44,835 bases of DNA from a virus, in IMG/VR virus record IMGVR_UViG_3300028610_000676, positions 1 to 44,835 of that record; one strand, written 5' to 3'. Positions 30,234-39,120 of the stretch are shown piece by piece. The position numbers and the translations under genes are program-made. Position 1 is the stretch's first letter; every line of letters begins with the position of its first letter. Under the pieces are notes generated by a model that saw only the letters and a program-made list of their open reading frames with translations, searched no databases and was not told where the DNA came from.

Positions 30234-33200
30234 CTATTGGCTCGAGTTCGTCACGCCGGCCTCGATCGTCTGGATCGAGTTGAACGCGCCGTCGATGATC
30301 TGGGTCGCGTTGTCGGTTCCGGTCGCGAGATCTTGCCGCGAATTGTCCAAGAATACTATGAATGATTGGAGCGAGTTCGGGATCCTTCTCGCTCCCTGGT
30401 CGAACATGATCCCGGAGAGCGTGAACGCGAGCTCGGCCAGGCCGGCGAGATCTCCGACTCCGCGGAGAGTTCCGTCCGCCGAGATCGTGAGCGCCGCGGA
30501 TCCCTGGATCGCCGTCATCCCTTGAAGGACGCCGGCGGGCGTGAGTGTCATGTCGATCGAGCCCTGGGCGAGGGCCTTCGCGATCATTGCGCCCTGGGCG
30601 TCGATCGTGATGTCGATCGAGCCGGAGAGCTTGCCCTCGGACACGAGCGTCCCGGTCGGCGTGAATACCAGGGCCGCCGCGCCAGCCAGCGCGCCGAGCC
30701 CGACGATCGTCCCGGTCGGCGTCAAGATGAGCGAGAGAGATCCGGCGAGAGTTCCGCGCGCAACCAGGGCGCCGGCCGCGTCGAGGGTGATCGGGATGAC
30801 GCCGGCAAGCGGACCGACGCCTCGGGCATTGCCGGCGACGTCGAAGACCAGGGCGGCGGATCCCGCGAGGGCTCCGGCTCCGGCCAGGTTGCCGGCGGCC
30901 GTGATCGTGAGGGGGATCGAGCCGGAGATCCCGACCATTCCCGCGAGGATCCCGGTCGGCGTGAGGACTAGGTCGACCGAGCCCAGGAGCTCGCCGACGG
31001 CCTCGAGGATCCCCGCCGGCGTGATCGTGAGGGGGATCGTCCCCGCCAGAGCGCCGTCGCCCGTGAGGTCGCCCGTCGGTGTGAGAACCAGGTCGGAGGA
31101 TCCCAGGAGCGCGCCCAGGGCCTCGAGGTTGCCGGCGAGGGTGAACGACAAGGCCGAGGAGCCCAGGAGCCCGCCGGTCGCCTGGAGAGTTCCCGAGGGT
31201 GTGATGACCAGGCTCGCCGCGCCGGAGATCTGGGCGAGGGCCTCGAGGGTTCCGGTCGCGACCAGGGTGAGCGGGATGACGCCACGAAGGCCTCCCGCCG
31301 CGACGAGGTCGCCCGTCGGGGTGATGACCAGGGCCGCGGATCCGAGGAGCTCGCCCCTCCCCTGGATCGTTCCCGTCGGTGTCAGAAGGAGCGCCACGGC
31401 TCCCGAGAGCTCGCCCAGGCCGGCCACGGTTCCGGCTGGTGTGATCGCAAGGGCCGCCGCTCCGGCCAGTTCCCCGCGCGCCTGGATCGTCCCGTCTGGG
31501 GTGATCGCAAGGGCCGCGGATCCAGCGAGAGCTCCGACGCCCTGGAGGGTTCCGTCCGGCGTGAGGATCATCGCCACGGTCCCCGCCATGCCGGCGACGC
31601 CCTGGAGGTTCGCGCTCGGCGTCAAGATGAGCGCCGCGGATCCAGCCAGAGCTCCGAGCCCGCGGAGTGTCGCCGCTGGCGTGATGACCAGGTCGGCGGA
31701 TCCAGCCAGAGCTCCCCGCGCGACCAGGTCGCCGGCTGGGGTGATGACGAGGTCGATCGTCCCCGCGACTCCGCTCGTCGCGACGAGAATCCCGTCCGCC
31801 GTGAACACGAGCGGGATCGTCCCCGCGAGGTCGCCGATCCCTCGGATCGTGGCGGTCGGTGTGAGAACGAGATCCGCGGATCCGGAGATGGCCGCGTCCG
31901 CTCGGATCGTTGCCGTCGGCGTGATGAGGAGGGCCGCGTTGCCGGCGAGCTCTCCGCGCGCGACCAGGTTCCCGTCCGGCGTGATGAGGATGTCGACCGT
32001 CCCGGCGATGAGGGAGTTCCCTCCGGCGATGACGCCGTCGACCGTGAAGACGAGCGGGATGTTCCCGGCGAGATCTCCGAGGCCGCGGAGGTTGCCCGCT
32101 GGCGTGAGGGCGAGGTCGGCGCTCCCGGAGATCTCCGCGTCCGCGCGGATCGTCCCCGCTGGCGTGAGGGTGAGCGCGATCGACCCCGCGACGCGCCCGG
32201 TCGAGGCGAGCGCGTAGAAGCCGATGATCTCGGCCTGGTTCGTGTTCGGGTCGAAGATGATCTGGGGAAGTTGGTCGACGATCGGCTGGGCCTCGCCCAT
32301 GCTTTGCACGTTCCCGCCGTCGAAGTCCTGGCCCATGAGGATCACGTTGATCGACGAGCTCAAGGAGTCGCGCGGCGTGTTGACGTCCGGCGTGACGATC
32401 GCGTTGATTGAGTGGCCCGTCCCGGCTCCGTCGAACGAGCCGAAGGATCCCCTCATCGCCTGGTTGACGTCGATGTCCTCGCTCACGTCACTCGCCGAGG
32501 CGATCGAGTAGCCCTGGGCGACGAAGCCCAGGTCGGGGAAGGTGTGAGTCGCCGGCGTCGCGCCGGTCGTCTTCGTCATCGTCCCGACGGCGACATCCAG
32601 GCCGCCGAGGTCGAGGATCATGTAGGCGAAGTGGTCCCCGTTCGAGCCGGCCCAGTTGAAGCCGTCCCCGGTGAGCGACGTGATCTGGATCGTCCAGTTC
32701 GCGAAGTCGACGTCGTATTGTCCCATGAAGTCGCCCGAGGCCAGGCCGGAGCCCGTCTCGTCCTCGTCGTTGTCTCCCATGTACTTGAAGAGCGCCCACT
32801 GGTCGATCCCGATCCCGTTGAAGTGGGCGACGCCGTAGGTCTGGAAGGCGAACTGGGAGCTCGCCGGGAATTGTTCGCCGGATGTGAAGCCCAGGAGGAG
32901 GTCGCCGTTCGCCAGGCCGAGCCCGGTGACGGGAGCGGCGTCCGCGCCGACGTCGGCCACGATCGCCGCGCCGGATCCGCCGAAGACCTCGTAGTGGATC
33001 CGGAAGCCAGCCGCGACCGTCGTGAAGACGAGCGTGAAGGTCGTCGCCTGGAAGGTGACGGAGCCCTCGACGAGGATCGTGTCATCGGTCGGATCGACGA
33101 CCAGGATCGCCGCGGTGATGCTCGACTGGCGGAGGTTGTTGCTCGCGCCGTCCTGGGCGTTGTGCATCACGGCCCTATGGTTCGTTCCGTCGCTGAACCC

Positions 33201-34196
33201 GTGGCCGAGCTCGGCGTGTGTCTGGATCGTCTGGTCGGCGGTGTTGTCCGTCCATGAGAGATGAATCCCGAACGGGTCCTCGCCCTTGTCGGTGACGTCG
33301 ACGACGGAGTTCCCCGAGGCGGGCGTGACGACCTCCCCGGACTTGTACCAGATCGACGGAGGCGGCTCGCCGGAGAGGACGGCCGAGGGCGTGAGGACCA
33401 TGTCGGAAGATCCGGCGATCGGGACCGTCACGGCGACGGCTCCGGTCGCCGTGATGACGAGGTCGGACGAGCCCTGGATGTTCGCCAGCGCCTCGAGCGC
33501 GCCGGTCGGTGTGAGCGCGAGCGCGATCGAGCCGGAGAGGTTCCCGTCCTCGGTCGGAGCGAGTTCGATCGCAATGACGGCCGCGCGGTTCTGGCTCGCC
33601 CAGGTTGCCTCGACGTCGACGTTCTGGCCGGTCGCGAAGAGCCCGTCGGCGAGCGAGCCGGTACACGTCGCCGTCCCGGCGTTGATCTGTTCGGTCTGTT
33701 CGGTGAGATCCGCGCCCCAGGTCGCGGTCGTTGCGTTACCGACGCCAGCCAGGGCGACGACGGCCGCGCCATCGCCGGCGACGATGTCGGAGGTCGTGAG
33801 CGGGTTCGGTGTTGCGCCAGTCGTCCCGGCCGAGTTCGTCTCGGGGACGGAGTCGGTCCCGCCGCCCTGGTTGACGTTCTCGTAGCTGGCCGCGTGGATC
33901 GTGAAGTTGACCGCCTCCCCGGTGACGACGATCGTCGTCCCAGCGCCCGCCGCGATCCCCGCCTCGAGGAGGAGGAACAAGACGACCTCCTGGTCGTTGC
34001 CGGCGGCTTCGACGTGTTCGGTGACGAGCTGGGTCATCGCCTGGCCGCCCCAGGTGATGCTCACGGAGTCGGGCGTGATCGCGCCCTCGTGTTCGAGGCC
34101 GACGATGAGGCCGCGGTCCGTCCCCGCGCCGACCGGATAGCTCGGCGAGTCGGCGTTGAAGGAGGCGGCGGTGTCTAAGCGGAGGACGTCGGCCAC
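30234..34196 (-). CDS. Giant repeat virion protein (fibre or decoration) with about 33 twenty-residue repeats
   Basis: The 1320-residue protein has an N-terminal beta domain (residues 1-215: VGAGTDRGLIVGLEHEG, SITWGGQAMTQLV, NDQEVVLFLLLEAG) of a type seen in secreted and phage surface proteins. Three short repeats follow (about 218-276), then a beta-rich globular middle (about 280-665) and 30 near-perfect tandem repeats (about 670-1265). The repeat consensus is AGSA-x-LVITP-x-GTL-x-x-x-G-x-L. The C-terminus QSFIVFLDNSRQDLATG is unlike the repeats. Strict 20-residue periodicity with two hydrophobic strands per unit suggests a beta-solenoid or stacked beta-hairpin shaft. It lies between head-neck and head genes, so it could decorate the neck, head or tail. 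Confidence 0.78.
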   Translation of the reverse strand: MADVLRLDTAASFNADSPSYPVGAGTDRGLIVGLEHEGAITPDSVSITWGGQAMTQLVTEHVEAAGNDQEVVLFLLLEAGIAAGAGTTIVVTGEAVNFTIHAASYENVNQGGGTDSVPETNSAGTTGATPNPLTTSDIVAGDGAAVVALAGVGNATTATWGADLTEQTEQINAGTATCTGSLADGLFATGQNVDVEATWASQNRAAVIAIELAPTEDGNLSGSIALALTPTGALEALANIQGSSDLVITATGAVAVTVPIAGSSDMVLTPSAVLSGEPPPSIWYKSGEVVTPASGNSVVDVTDKGEDPFGIHLSWTDNTADQTIQTHAELGHGFSDGTNHRAVMHNAQDGASNNLRQSSITAAILVVDPTDDTILVEGSVTFQATTFTLVFTTVAAGFRIHYEVFGGSGAAIVADVGADAAPVTGLGLANGDLLLGFTSGEQFPASSQFAFQTYGVAHFNGIGIDQWALFKYMGDNDEDETGSGLASGDFMGQYDVDFANWTIQITSLTGDGFNWAGSNGDHFAYMILDLGGLDVAVGTMTKTTGATPATHTFPDLGFVAQGYSIASASDVSEDIDVNQAMRGSFGSFDGAGTGHSINAIVTPDVNTPRDSLSSSINVILMGQDFDGGNVQSMGEAQPIVDQLPQIIFDPNTNQAEIIGFYALASTGRVAGSIALTLTPAGTIRADAEISGSADLALTPAGNLRGLGDLAGNIPLVFTVDGVIAGGNSLIAGTVDILITPDGNLVARGELAGNAALLITPTATIRADAAISGSADLVLTPTATIRGIGDLAGTIPLVFTADGILVATSGVAGTIDLVITPAGDLVARGALAGSADLVITPAATLRGLGALAGSAALILTPSANLQGVAGMAGTVAMILTPDGTLQGVGALAGSAALAITPDGTIQARGELAGAAALAITPAGTVAGLGELSGAVALLLTPTGTIQGRGELLGSAALVITPTGDLVAAGGLRGVIPLTLVATGTLEALAQISGAASLVITPSGTLQATGGLLGSSALSFTLAGNLEALGALLGSSDLVLTPTGDLTGDGALAGTIPLTITPAGILEAVGELLGSVDLVLTPTGILAGMVGISGSIPLTITAAGNLAGAGALAGSAALVFDVAGNARGVGPLAGVIPITLDAAGALVARGTLAGSLSLILTPTGTIVGLGALAGAAALVFTPTGTLVSEGKLSGSIDITIDAQGAMIAKALAQGSIDMTLTPAGVLQGMTAIQGSAALTISADGTLRGVGDLAGLAELAFTLSGIMFDQGARRIPNSLQSFIVFLDNSRQDLATGTDNATQIIDGAFNSIQTIEAGVTNSSQ
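30403..32190 (-). repeat. Tandem 60-bp repeat array, about 30 copies
   Basis: Thirty consecutive units, nearly all exactly 60 bp, encode a 20-residue motif beginning AG(S/T/N) and containing LTP or ITP. Units diverge in sequence but keep length and frame; one copy is 63 bp and one has a one-codon change. On the plus strand each unit begins near GTGAT or GTGAG, giving visible 60-bp periodicity. Confidence 0.95.
33370..33545 (-). repeat. Short outlying array, three copies of the same 60-bp repeat
   Basis: Three further copies (SGSIALALTPTGALEAL, QGSSDLVITATGAVAV, AGSSDMVLTPSAVLSG) precede the globular middle domain of the same protein, so that domain looks inserted into a once continuous repeat tract. 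Confidence 0.85.
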
Positions 34197-34205
34197 GGTC
34201 GGATC

Positions 34206-34523
34206 CTAGTCCTCGGTCACGACGAACGAGAAGCCGTCGACGGCTTCGCCCTGGGTCCTCTTCGTGAAGCCGGCGCCCAGCGCCGCGACAATCGTGTCCG
34301 CCTGGGCCTCGGTCTTACAGATACAGACGGGCGAGCTCGTGAAGTCCTCGATCCGGCGGAAGCGGCCCTGGGTGATGACCTCGTCGCCGTCGTTCGTGAG
34401 GGAGTTGAGAGCGGTCCGAAAGGCCGCGCGATCGCCGAAGGCGAGCGTCAAGGCCGGGCCGTTGCGGTCGATGTTCTCGCGGAAGACTAGGCGCCCTCCG
34501 CGGAGCTTGATCTGGATCGCCAT
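34206..34523 (-). CDS. Hypothetical 105-residue structural-region protein
   Basis: The start is set at the second of two ATGs (34523, MAIQIKLRGGRLVF), five bases from GGAGG. The protein is soluble and alpha/beta (ALTLAFGDRAAFRTALNSL, SSPVCICKTEAQADTIVAALGAGF). It precedes the giant repeat gene. No family is recognised. Confidence 0.6.
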   Translation of the reverse strand: MAIQIKLRGGRLVFRENIDRNGPALTLAFGDRAAFRTALNSLTNDGDEVITQGRFRRIEDFTSSPVCICKTEAQADTIVAALGAGFTKRTQGEAVDGFSFVVTED

Positions 34524-34577
34524 CATGTCCTCCTTCGGACTTCTGGGCCCGGATGTCGGAGGCCATCACGTCCTCAC

Positions 34578-35042
34578 TCAATTCGCGAGCCGGCGGTTCT
34601 CCTCCGCGTCGGTCAAGATGCCGGCGATCCGGAGCGTCTTCGAGGTATCTCCGGCCCAGTTCTTCGCCTGGCGTCCGCCTTCGCGGATCCAGCCGGCGAT
34701 CGTCAAGGCCGCCGGAACTTCCCAGCGCGCGGTCACAAGGCCCAGGCGGACGGCGACGATCTCGCCCTCGTTCCAGACGTCCCAGGGCGCGCTCGAATCC
34801 CTGGGCGGCGCGTTGTTGATCGGGGTGAGGTTCGACTCGTCGGCCTTCCGCTTGAGCTCGGCCGTGACGGCGGAGCTCACGCCAGCGATCCGTCCGGCCA
34901 TGTTCGACACGAGCCTCATCCGTTGCGCGACCATGAAGGCGGACGTGTACGAGAAGCGCGCGATCTTGTCGCCGACCCGAAGGACGACGACGTCGTTCTC
35001 GACGTCCACGGAGACGCCGGTCGACTCGAAGATCTCGCTCAC
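34578..35042 (-). CDS. Hypothetical 154-residue protein
   Basis: Starts at GTG 35042, sharing a G with the preceding TAG (TAGTG). It contains a beta N-terminus (VSVDVENDVVVLRVGDKIARFSY), a helix AFMVAQRMRLVSNMAGRIAG and WDVWNEGEIVAVRLGLVTARW. It lies in the structural block and may be a minor virion or assembly protein. No family is recognised. Confidence 0.6.
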   Translation of the reverse strand: MSEIFESTGVSVDVENDVVVLRVGDKIARFSYTSAFMVAQRMRLVSNMAGRIAGVSSAVTAELKRKADESNLTPINNAPPRDSSAPWDVWNEGEIVAVRLGLVTARWEVPAALTIAGWIREGGRQAKNWAGDTSKTLRIAGILTDAEENRRLAN

Positions 35043-35365
35043 TAGCCGGCGGCTTCGGCGGCTGGCGCGGCGGTCCCTTTCATGATCGCCTTCGCGGCGG
35101 CGGATCCTCGGCTTCCGGCCAGAACGGCTTCTCGTAGAGCCTCGGCTTCCGCCAGGCCCGCTTCATCGAGATCCTCCAGGTCGGCCTCACAACGGAGCGA
35201 CAAGTAGTTCGCCTCCGCGGCGCGGCGCTTGAGTTCCTTGTCGTACTTCGCGACGAGCTCGGTGTTCCCGGCCTCGGTCGCGCGAGCGGTCAAGGTCTGG
35301 ATCCGGGCGCCCCGGAGTTCAAGCCGGGCAAGCCGGCGGACGTTTTTCGCGAGTGACTGGTTCAC
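35042..35365 (-). CDS. Hypothetical 107-residue helical protein
   Basis: GTG start after AGGAGA. The sequence is helical and charged (RRLARLELRGARIQTLTARATEAGN, VAKYDKELKRRAAEANYL, EAGLAEAEALREAVLAG), with an alanine-rich tail. Possibly a small coiled-coil assembly factor. No family is recognised. Confidence 0.58.
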   Translation of the reverse strand: MNQSLAKNVRRLARLELRGARIQTLTARATEAGNTELVAKYDKELKRRAAEANYLSLRCEADLEDLDEAGLAEAEALREAVLAGSRGSAAAKAIMKGTAAPAAEAAG

Positions 35366-35394
35366 GTTTTTCTCCTATGGCACAAGGCCAGAAT

Positions 35395-35838
35395 TTAGTC
35401 GAGGGAGACGTCGAGATCTCCGGGAGCAAATTCCGGCGTGATCCCGGTCGAGATCGCGAGCGAGCTCGCGAGGACGCCGACCATGTTGAGGAACCCGGCG
35501 CCGGACGCGGCGAAGCCGAGCCCGAAGTGGGTCACGGTATCCGAGCCCGAGGTCGCCTGGGGGAAGGTGATCGCGGCGTCGTTGTCTACGACTCCCGCGG
35601 CTACCGTCCAGCCGGCCAGGGAACGCGCGACGGCGACCCGAGCGTATGGCGTGTAGGTTGCCTCGTTCGTTGTTTGATCCGAGACGGACTCGGCGGGGAG
35701 GGCCGTCATGAGGGACGTGTGGAAGTTCCCGGCCCCGACTGAGGGGAGGAGACCGCCCGCGTCCCCGACATTCGGGGCGGCGACGTTCGTGAAGATAAGG
35801 TCGAGGAGGTCGTCCTCGAAGAAGTCCTGGGCTGACAT
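35395..35838 (-). CDS. Small phage tail-fibre-associated protein family
   Basis: The 147-residue protein has the recognisable motif series LDLIFTNVAAPNVGDAGGL, GNFHTSLMTALP, SDQTTNEATYTPYARVAVARS, GWTV, AITFPQATSG and a C-terminal ITPEFAPGDLDVSLD. This family is widespread in phages and often annotated as tail fibre protein, although its role is not well defined. It is encoded close to the capsid genes, so a fibre role at the head or neck is equally possible. Confidence 0.75.
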   Translation of the reverse strand: MSAQDFFEDDLLDLIFTNVAAPNVGDAGGLLPSVGAGNFHTSLMTALPAESVSDQTTNEATYTPYARVAVARSLAGWTVAAGVVDNDAAITFPQATSGSDTVTHFGLGFAASGAGFLNMVGVLASSLAISTGITPEFAPGDLDVSLD

Positions 35839-35911
35839 GGGTGAGCTCCTTCCTAGTTGCTGGCGCTGGCGCGGTGAAGATTACAAGAAACACGGGGCGA
35901 GGTCGATGTTG
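35839..35911. other. 73-bp gap
   Basis: Non-coding, with a ribosome site for the downstream gene. I see no clear promoter or terminator. Confidence 0.4.
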
Positions 35912-36343
35912 TCATGAGAACACTCCCGTCCCGATGAGGATCCGCTGGCTCTTCGGCCCGAAGAAGTAGACCTGGAGAGTCCCGCTCGAGACGGCCGGGC
36001 CGCGGGTGATCGTCAAGCTCCGGCTCTCGATGAAGAGGGCGCGGATCGTCGTGAGGTTCGCCAGGTCTTCGGAGTTCCGAGCCTGGGCCGTTCCGTCCGA
36101 GAAGAGCGTGTCGCCGGCGGGGATCGCGCCGCTCGCGGCGAGGACCTCCGCCAGGATCCGGGCGTTCGCCGGAAGGGTCAAGGCGTTCGGGAAGGCCGCG
36201 GACGGAGCGGCCGAGCCGAAGTCGTGAGGCGAGTCGACGAGCCCCGCGATGTCGAAGTCGCTCTGGTCTTGTTTCTTCCGTCGTCTCACACGAGCGAAGA
36301 AGCCGCGCGCCTCCTGGGCGGGGCGTCCCGTCGGCGTCGCCAT
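35912..36343 (-). CDS. Hypothetical 143-residue structural-region protein
   Basis: The N-terminus is basic (RGFFARVRRRKKQDQ); the rest is beta-rich (LTIRTRGPAVSSGTL-type strands and LQVYFFGPKSQRILIGTGVF). Position between the capsid gene and the fibre-associated gene suggests a minor virion or decoration protein. No family is recognised. Confidence 0.6.
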   Translation of the reverse strand: MATPTGRPAQEARGFFARVRRRKKQDQSDFDIAGLVDSPHDFGSAAPSAAFPNALTLPANARILAEVLAASGAIPAGDTLFSDGTAQARNSEDLANLTTIRALFIESRSLTITRGPAVSSGTLQVYFFGPKSQRILIGTGVFS

Positions 36344-36346
36344 GCT

Positions 36347-37018
36347 CTACTCCGAGCCGGCGTTCGCGTCGGAGCCGCCTCCCTGGTCGTCGGCTGGCTT
36401 CGCCTGGGACCTGGTAGGGCGCGCCATCCCTCGGGCGCGTTGAACGGAGAAGGCCTGGTCGATCGGAGACCTCCCGGCCGCCTTCAAGATCTCGGCGATC
36501 CTGGCGGGACTCGAGGCCCGGTTCGCGCGGATCTTCTTCTGGGCCTTGATGTGTCCGCGGACCGCGTCGACGAGCTTGTCGCTCCCGGTCGTGTGAGGGT
36601 AGAGCTCGGCCATGAGATCACGGGCTCGGCCCTTGCAGGACTCGACGGCGGCCAGGGCCTCCTCGAGGTCCGCCTGGACCTTCTCGAGCTCGTCGTAGAT
36701 CCCCGCCTTCCGCTTCTCCTCGTCTTCGTCGACTGGGAGGTCGGGCGTCGCGGAGTCGGCGATGAGCTTCTTCCGCCTGGATCCGTCCGCGGCCTTCTTG
36801 TCGGCCTGGGCGGCGCTCCTCACTGGCGGGGCGATCGTCTTCTCGGGTTCGGGTTCCGGATCCGCTGGGGGATCCGCTGGCGGATCCGAGTCGGCCGGAG
36901 TATCCGCTGGCGCTTCCGGCTCCGCTGGAGCTGGATCTGGGGCGGTCTCTGGGCTCTCGGTCTCCGTGGCCGCGAGCTCGTTCGCGAGCTCCTCGGTCGT
37001 CGGTGTCTCTTCGCTCAT
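36347..37018 (-). CDS. Pro/Glu/Ala-rich coiled-coil protein next to the capsid gene
   Basis: The 223-residue protein has a disordered, acidic, proline-rich first third (ETPTTEELANELAATE ... DPPADPPADPEPEPEK), a central coiled coil (EEKRKAGIYDELEKVQADLEEALAAVESC), a helical domain and a disordered tail. It lies directly downstream of the major capsid gene after a strong GTGAT-loop hairpin, a common place for decoration or assembly proteins. Function unknown. Confidence 0.6.
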   Translation of the reverse strand: MSEETPTTEELANELAATETESPETAPDPAPAEPEAPADTPADSDPPADPPADPEPEPEKTIAPPVRSAAQADKKAADGSRRKKLIADSATPDLPVDEDEEKRKAGIYDELEKVQADLEEALAAVESCKGRARDLMAELYPHTTGSDKLVDAVRGHIKAQKKIRANRASSPARIAEILKAAGRSPIDQAFSVQRARGMARPTRSQAKPADDQGGGSDANAGSE

Positions 37019-37043
37019 GTTCGTCGGGCCTCCTGGTTAAATG

Positions 37044-37069
37044 GGAGCCGGCCATCACGGCCGGCCTCC
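37044..37069 (-). other. Intergenic hairpin, GTGAT loop
   Basis: On the minus strand GAGGCCGGCC pairs with GGCCGGCTCC around loop GTGAT, mostly perfect. It lies between the capsid stop (37091) and the next start (37018) and lacks a T-run, so it may stabilise the 3' end of the capsid mRNA rather than terminate. Confidence 0.6.
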
Positions 37070-37090
37070 GACACGGTGTTCAAGGGTGAA

Positions 37091-38152
37091 CTAGAACTCG
37101 GTCGTCACAAGGCGCGCGGCCTTGATCTGTTTCCTCTCGGGGAAGGTGCGGGCCCAGTTGTTCACGCCGTCGCCGATCTCGACATTCGTCGGACCGCCGT
37201 CGGGGTTGCCAACAGAGCCGGCGAGGAAGTTGTGGCCGACTGGGTGCATCGACCATTCGATCCTCGAGAAGAGCTCCTCGCCTCCGCCGCCGTTGCCTTG
37301 TCCTGGCTCACGGTCTACCTCGGCCGGGACCTTCGGGTTCCCGACGCCCCAGCGCGAGGCCATCGCGCCGAAGATCCAGGTGTCGAAGACGCCCGCGGCG
37401 TTCGGCATGGAATCATCGACGATAACGCGCCGGCCGAGGAAGGTCGGGATGTCCGCGGCGAGGGCGTTCGATGAGTCCGGGATGAAGTCGATCAAGTTGT
37501 TCTTCTGGGCTTTCGAGAACACGATCGAGTGCATCATGACGGCGACGAAGTCGCTCTGGGAATCGCCGGCGGTCGTGATGGCGTCGATGAACGCCTCCGC
37601 GGAGAAGTCGGTCACGCCAGGCGTGAACGCGCCCGAGATGTCGACGGTGAGGTCGTCCTGGGCGGCGTTGTTGGTGATGCCGGCGCGCGGGTCGTCGTTC
37701 GGTGTGACCTGGGCGTTGTCGGCGAAGATGCCGGTCCAGGTTGCCACGAAGACGGCCTGGAGGCGGCGGCGCCAGTAGGCGGCGACGTTCGCCGCGATTG
37801 AGTTCGCGGGGTCGTCTCCCGCAAGCGCGGCGGCGAGGTCCATAGTCTTCCAGGACTGGTTCCGCGAGAGGCGTCTCGCGATCTCCTGGTTCGACTGGAT
37901 GTTCGCCGGGGTTGCTACGGTCGCCGGGTTATCGCTCGAGACTCGATCGGCGAGGATGTTCGAGTCGTCGTCGTTGTCTCGCCATGAGGGCGCATTGAAT
38001 GATGTCCCGCCGCCCGCAAGGAACCCGTCGAGAGCTGGATCCCGAACAACGACGCCCGATTCGATCAAGGCGGTCTTCTGTTCGGTGAGGGTTCGGACGT
38101 AGGGGGCGAAGATCTCGGGGACTACGACGTCCGCGACTCTTACTTCGGCCAT
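37091..38152 (-). CDS. Major capsid protein
   Basis: The 353-residue protein begins MAEVRVADVVVPEIFAPYVRTLTEQKTALIESGVV and contains SFNAPSWRD, NQEIARRLSRNQSWKTMDLAAALAG, DFVAVMMHSIVFSKAQKNNLIDFI and FLGRRVIVDDSMPN. This pattern is of the HK97-fold coat-protein families found downstream of a scaffold gene. The scaffold-capsid order and the flanking hairpins fit a highly expressed gene. It lacks an obvious N-terminal prohead protease region, consistent with a separate scaffold protein. Confidence 0.88.
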   Translation of the reverse strand: MAEVRVADVVVPEIFAPYVRTLTEQKTALIESGVVVRDPALDGFLAGGGTSFNAPSWRDNDDDSNILADRVSSDNPATVATPANIQSNQEIARRLSRNQSWKTMDLAAALAGDDPANSIAANVAAYWRRRLQAVFVATWTGIFADNAQVTPNDDPRAGITNNAAQDDLTVDISGAFTPGVTDFSAEAFIDAITTAGDSQSDFVAVMMHSIVFSKAQKNNLIDFIPDSSNALAADIPTFLGRRVIVDDSMPNAAGVFDTWIFGAMASRWGVGNPKVPAEVDREPGQGNGGGGEELFSRIEWSMHPVGHNFLAGSVGNPDGGPTNVEIGDGVNNWARTFPERKQIKAARLVTTEF

Positions 38153-38180
38153 GAGGGTCTCCTTCTCGTTACGTTGAGCC

Positions 38181-38195
38181 GAGCCCTCACGGCCT
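38181..38195 (-). other. Intergenic hairpin, GTGAG loop
   Basis: On the minus strand GGCC, loop GTGAG, GGCT (with one G-T pair) lies about 30 bases before the capsid start. Confidence 0.4.
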
Positions 38196-38217
38196 GGCGG
38201 TGTTTACTTGCGCGAGT

Positions 38218-39054
38218 CTACCTTACAGGAGCGACCGCGCCTAGTTCTACGCCGGCGGCCTTCATGAGGCGCTCGGCTTCGGGCTTGTTGGCGGTGTAGA
38301 TCTTGCCCTGGTTCGTCATGTTCCAGCCGGCCTTCGAGAAGGGGTTCCCCTTCCCGAGATCTCCGCCGGCGCCAGGGCCTCCCGCCCCGTCGCCATCCGC
38401 TCCGGCTCCGGCCGACTTCGGCCAGAACATCCGGAAGTCCTTCTGACGCGCGACCGCCGCCAGGAAGTCCTCGGGCTTCTGGTTCGGACTCACTCCGGCC
38501 CCGGCCTCGAGCTTCGTGACGACGCTCCCGTCTTGAGCGACCTCGAAGTTCGTCTCGATCAACGAGACGAGGTTCGTGACTCCCTCCGGCGTCGCGCCGG
38601 CGGCGTTGGCGGCCTGGGTTAGCTGGTTTCGTATTGTTGTGTCTTTCGATTTTCCCAGGGCGTCGTCGCGTTCCTTCTTCGCGGTGTCGAGCTCCTTCGT
38701 GACCGAGGCCAGGTTCCGCTCGAGATCGTGGAGGCGTCCGTCGACGTCCCCGCCTTCCCCGTTGCCGGCTCCGTTGCCGTCGCCAGGCTTCGCGCCCGGC
38801 TTGATGAACTTCTTCATCGAGCCCTCGATGATCTCGAGGACATCGTCGCGCGATAGTCCGGCCCCTTGCTTCCTGGCGAAGTCGGCGCCGGCGTCGGTGA
38901 GCCGCTTCTTCAAGGCCTCGGCGTAGTCGTCGAAGTCCTTCTGGGTCTTCATCCCCTTCACGTCCAGGGTGAAGACGCCGTCGGCTTCGACGTAGTGAGC
39001 GGCGAGCCCTTCCGGGATCTTCGCCTTGTCTTGAATTGTGGCTTCGAGGGTCAT
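38218..39054 (-). CDS. Capsid scaffolding protein
   Basis: The 278-residue protein is highly charged and helical, with coiled coil LHDLERNLASVTKELDTAKKERDDALG (about 107-135), a glycine-rich disordered link (KPGDGNGAGNGEGGD) and a second one near AGADGDGAGGPGAGGD. It lies immediately before the major capsid gene. Composition, length and order match phage scaffold proteins, which guide procapsid assembly and then leave. Confidence 0.8.
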   Translation of the reverse strand: MTLEATIQDKAKIPEGLAAHYVEADGVFTLDVKGMKTQKDFDDYAEALKKRLTDAGADFARKQGAGLSRDDVLEIIEGSMKKFIKPGAKPGDGNGAGNGEGGDVDGRLHDLERNLASVTKELDTAKKERDDALGKSKDTTIRNQLTQAANAAGATPEGVTNLVSLIETNFEVAQDGSVVTKLEAGAGVSPNQKPEDFLAAVARQKDFRMFWPKSAGAGADGDGAGGPGAGGDLGKGNPFSKAGWNMTNQGKIYTANKPEAERLMKAAGVELGAVAPVR

Positions 39055-39083
39055 CTCGGTCTTCCTCTCACAGGATCGCGCCG

Positions 39084-39107
39084 ACTATAACGCGAGACTT
39101 ATGTCAA
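39084..39107 (-). promoter_or_regulatory. Possible late promoter before the scaffold/capsid genes
   Basis: The 66-bp gap before the scaffold gene holds TTGACA (39107-39102) and TATAGT (39089-39084) on the minus strand. The 12-base spacing is too short for standard sigma70, so either only the TATAGT matters or this is coincidence in an unusually AT-rich patch. Confidence 0.3.
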
Positions 39108-39120
39108 AGCCAGAAGAGGA

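Noticed and set aside
30403-32190. The 60-bp periodic array as a CRISPR or iteron array
   Set aside because: Units are contiguous with no spacers, diverge at codon positions while keeping the protein motif, and lie wholly in frame within one gene.
30541-32217. Plus-strand 558-codon frame across the repeat array
   Set aside because: It mirrors the 60-bp repeats of the minus-strand protein and has the Pro/Ser/Arg composition of an out-of-frame reading.
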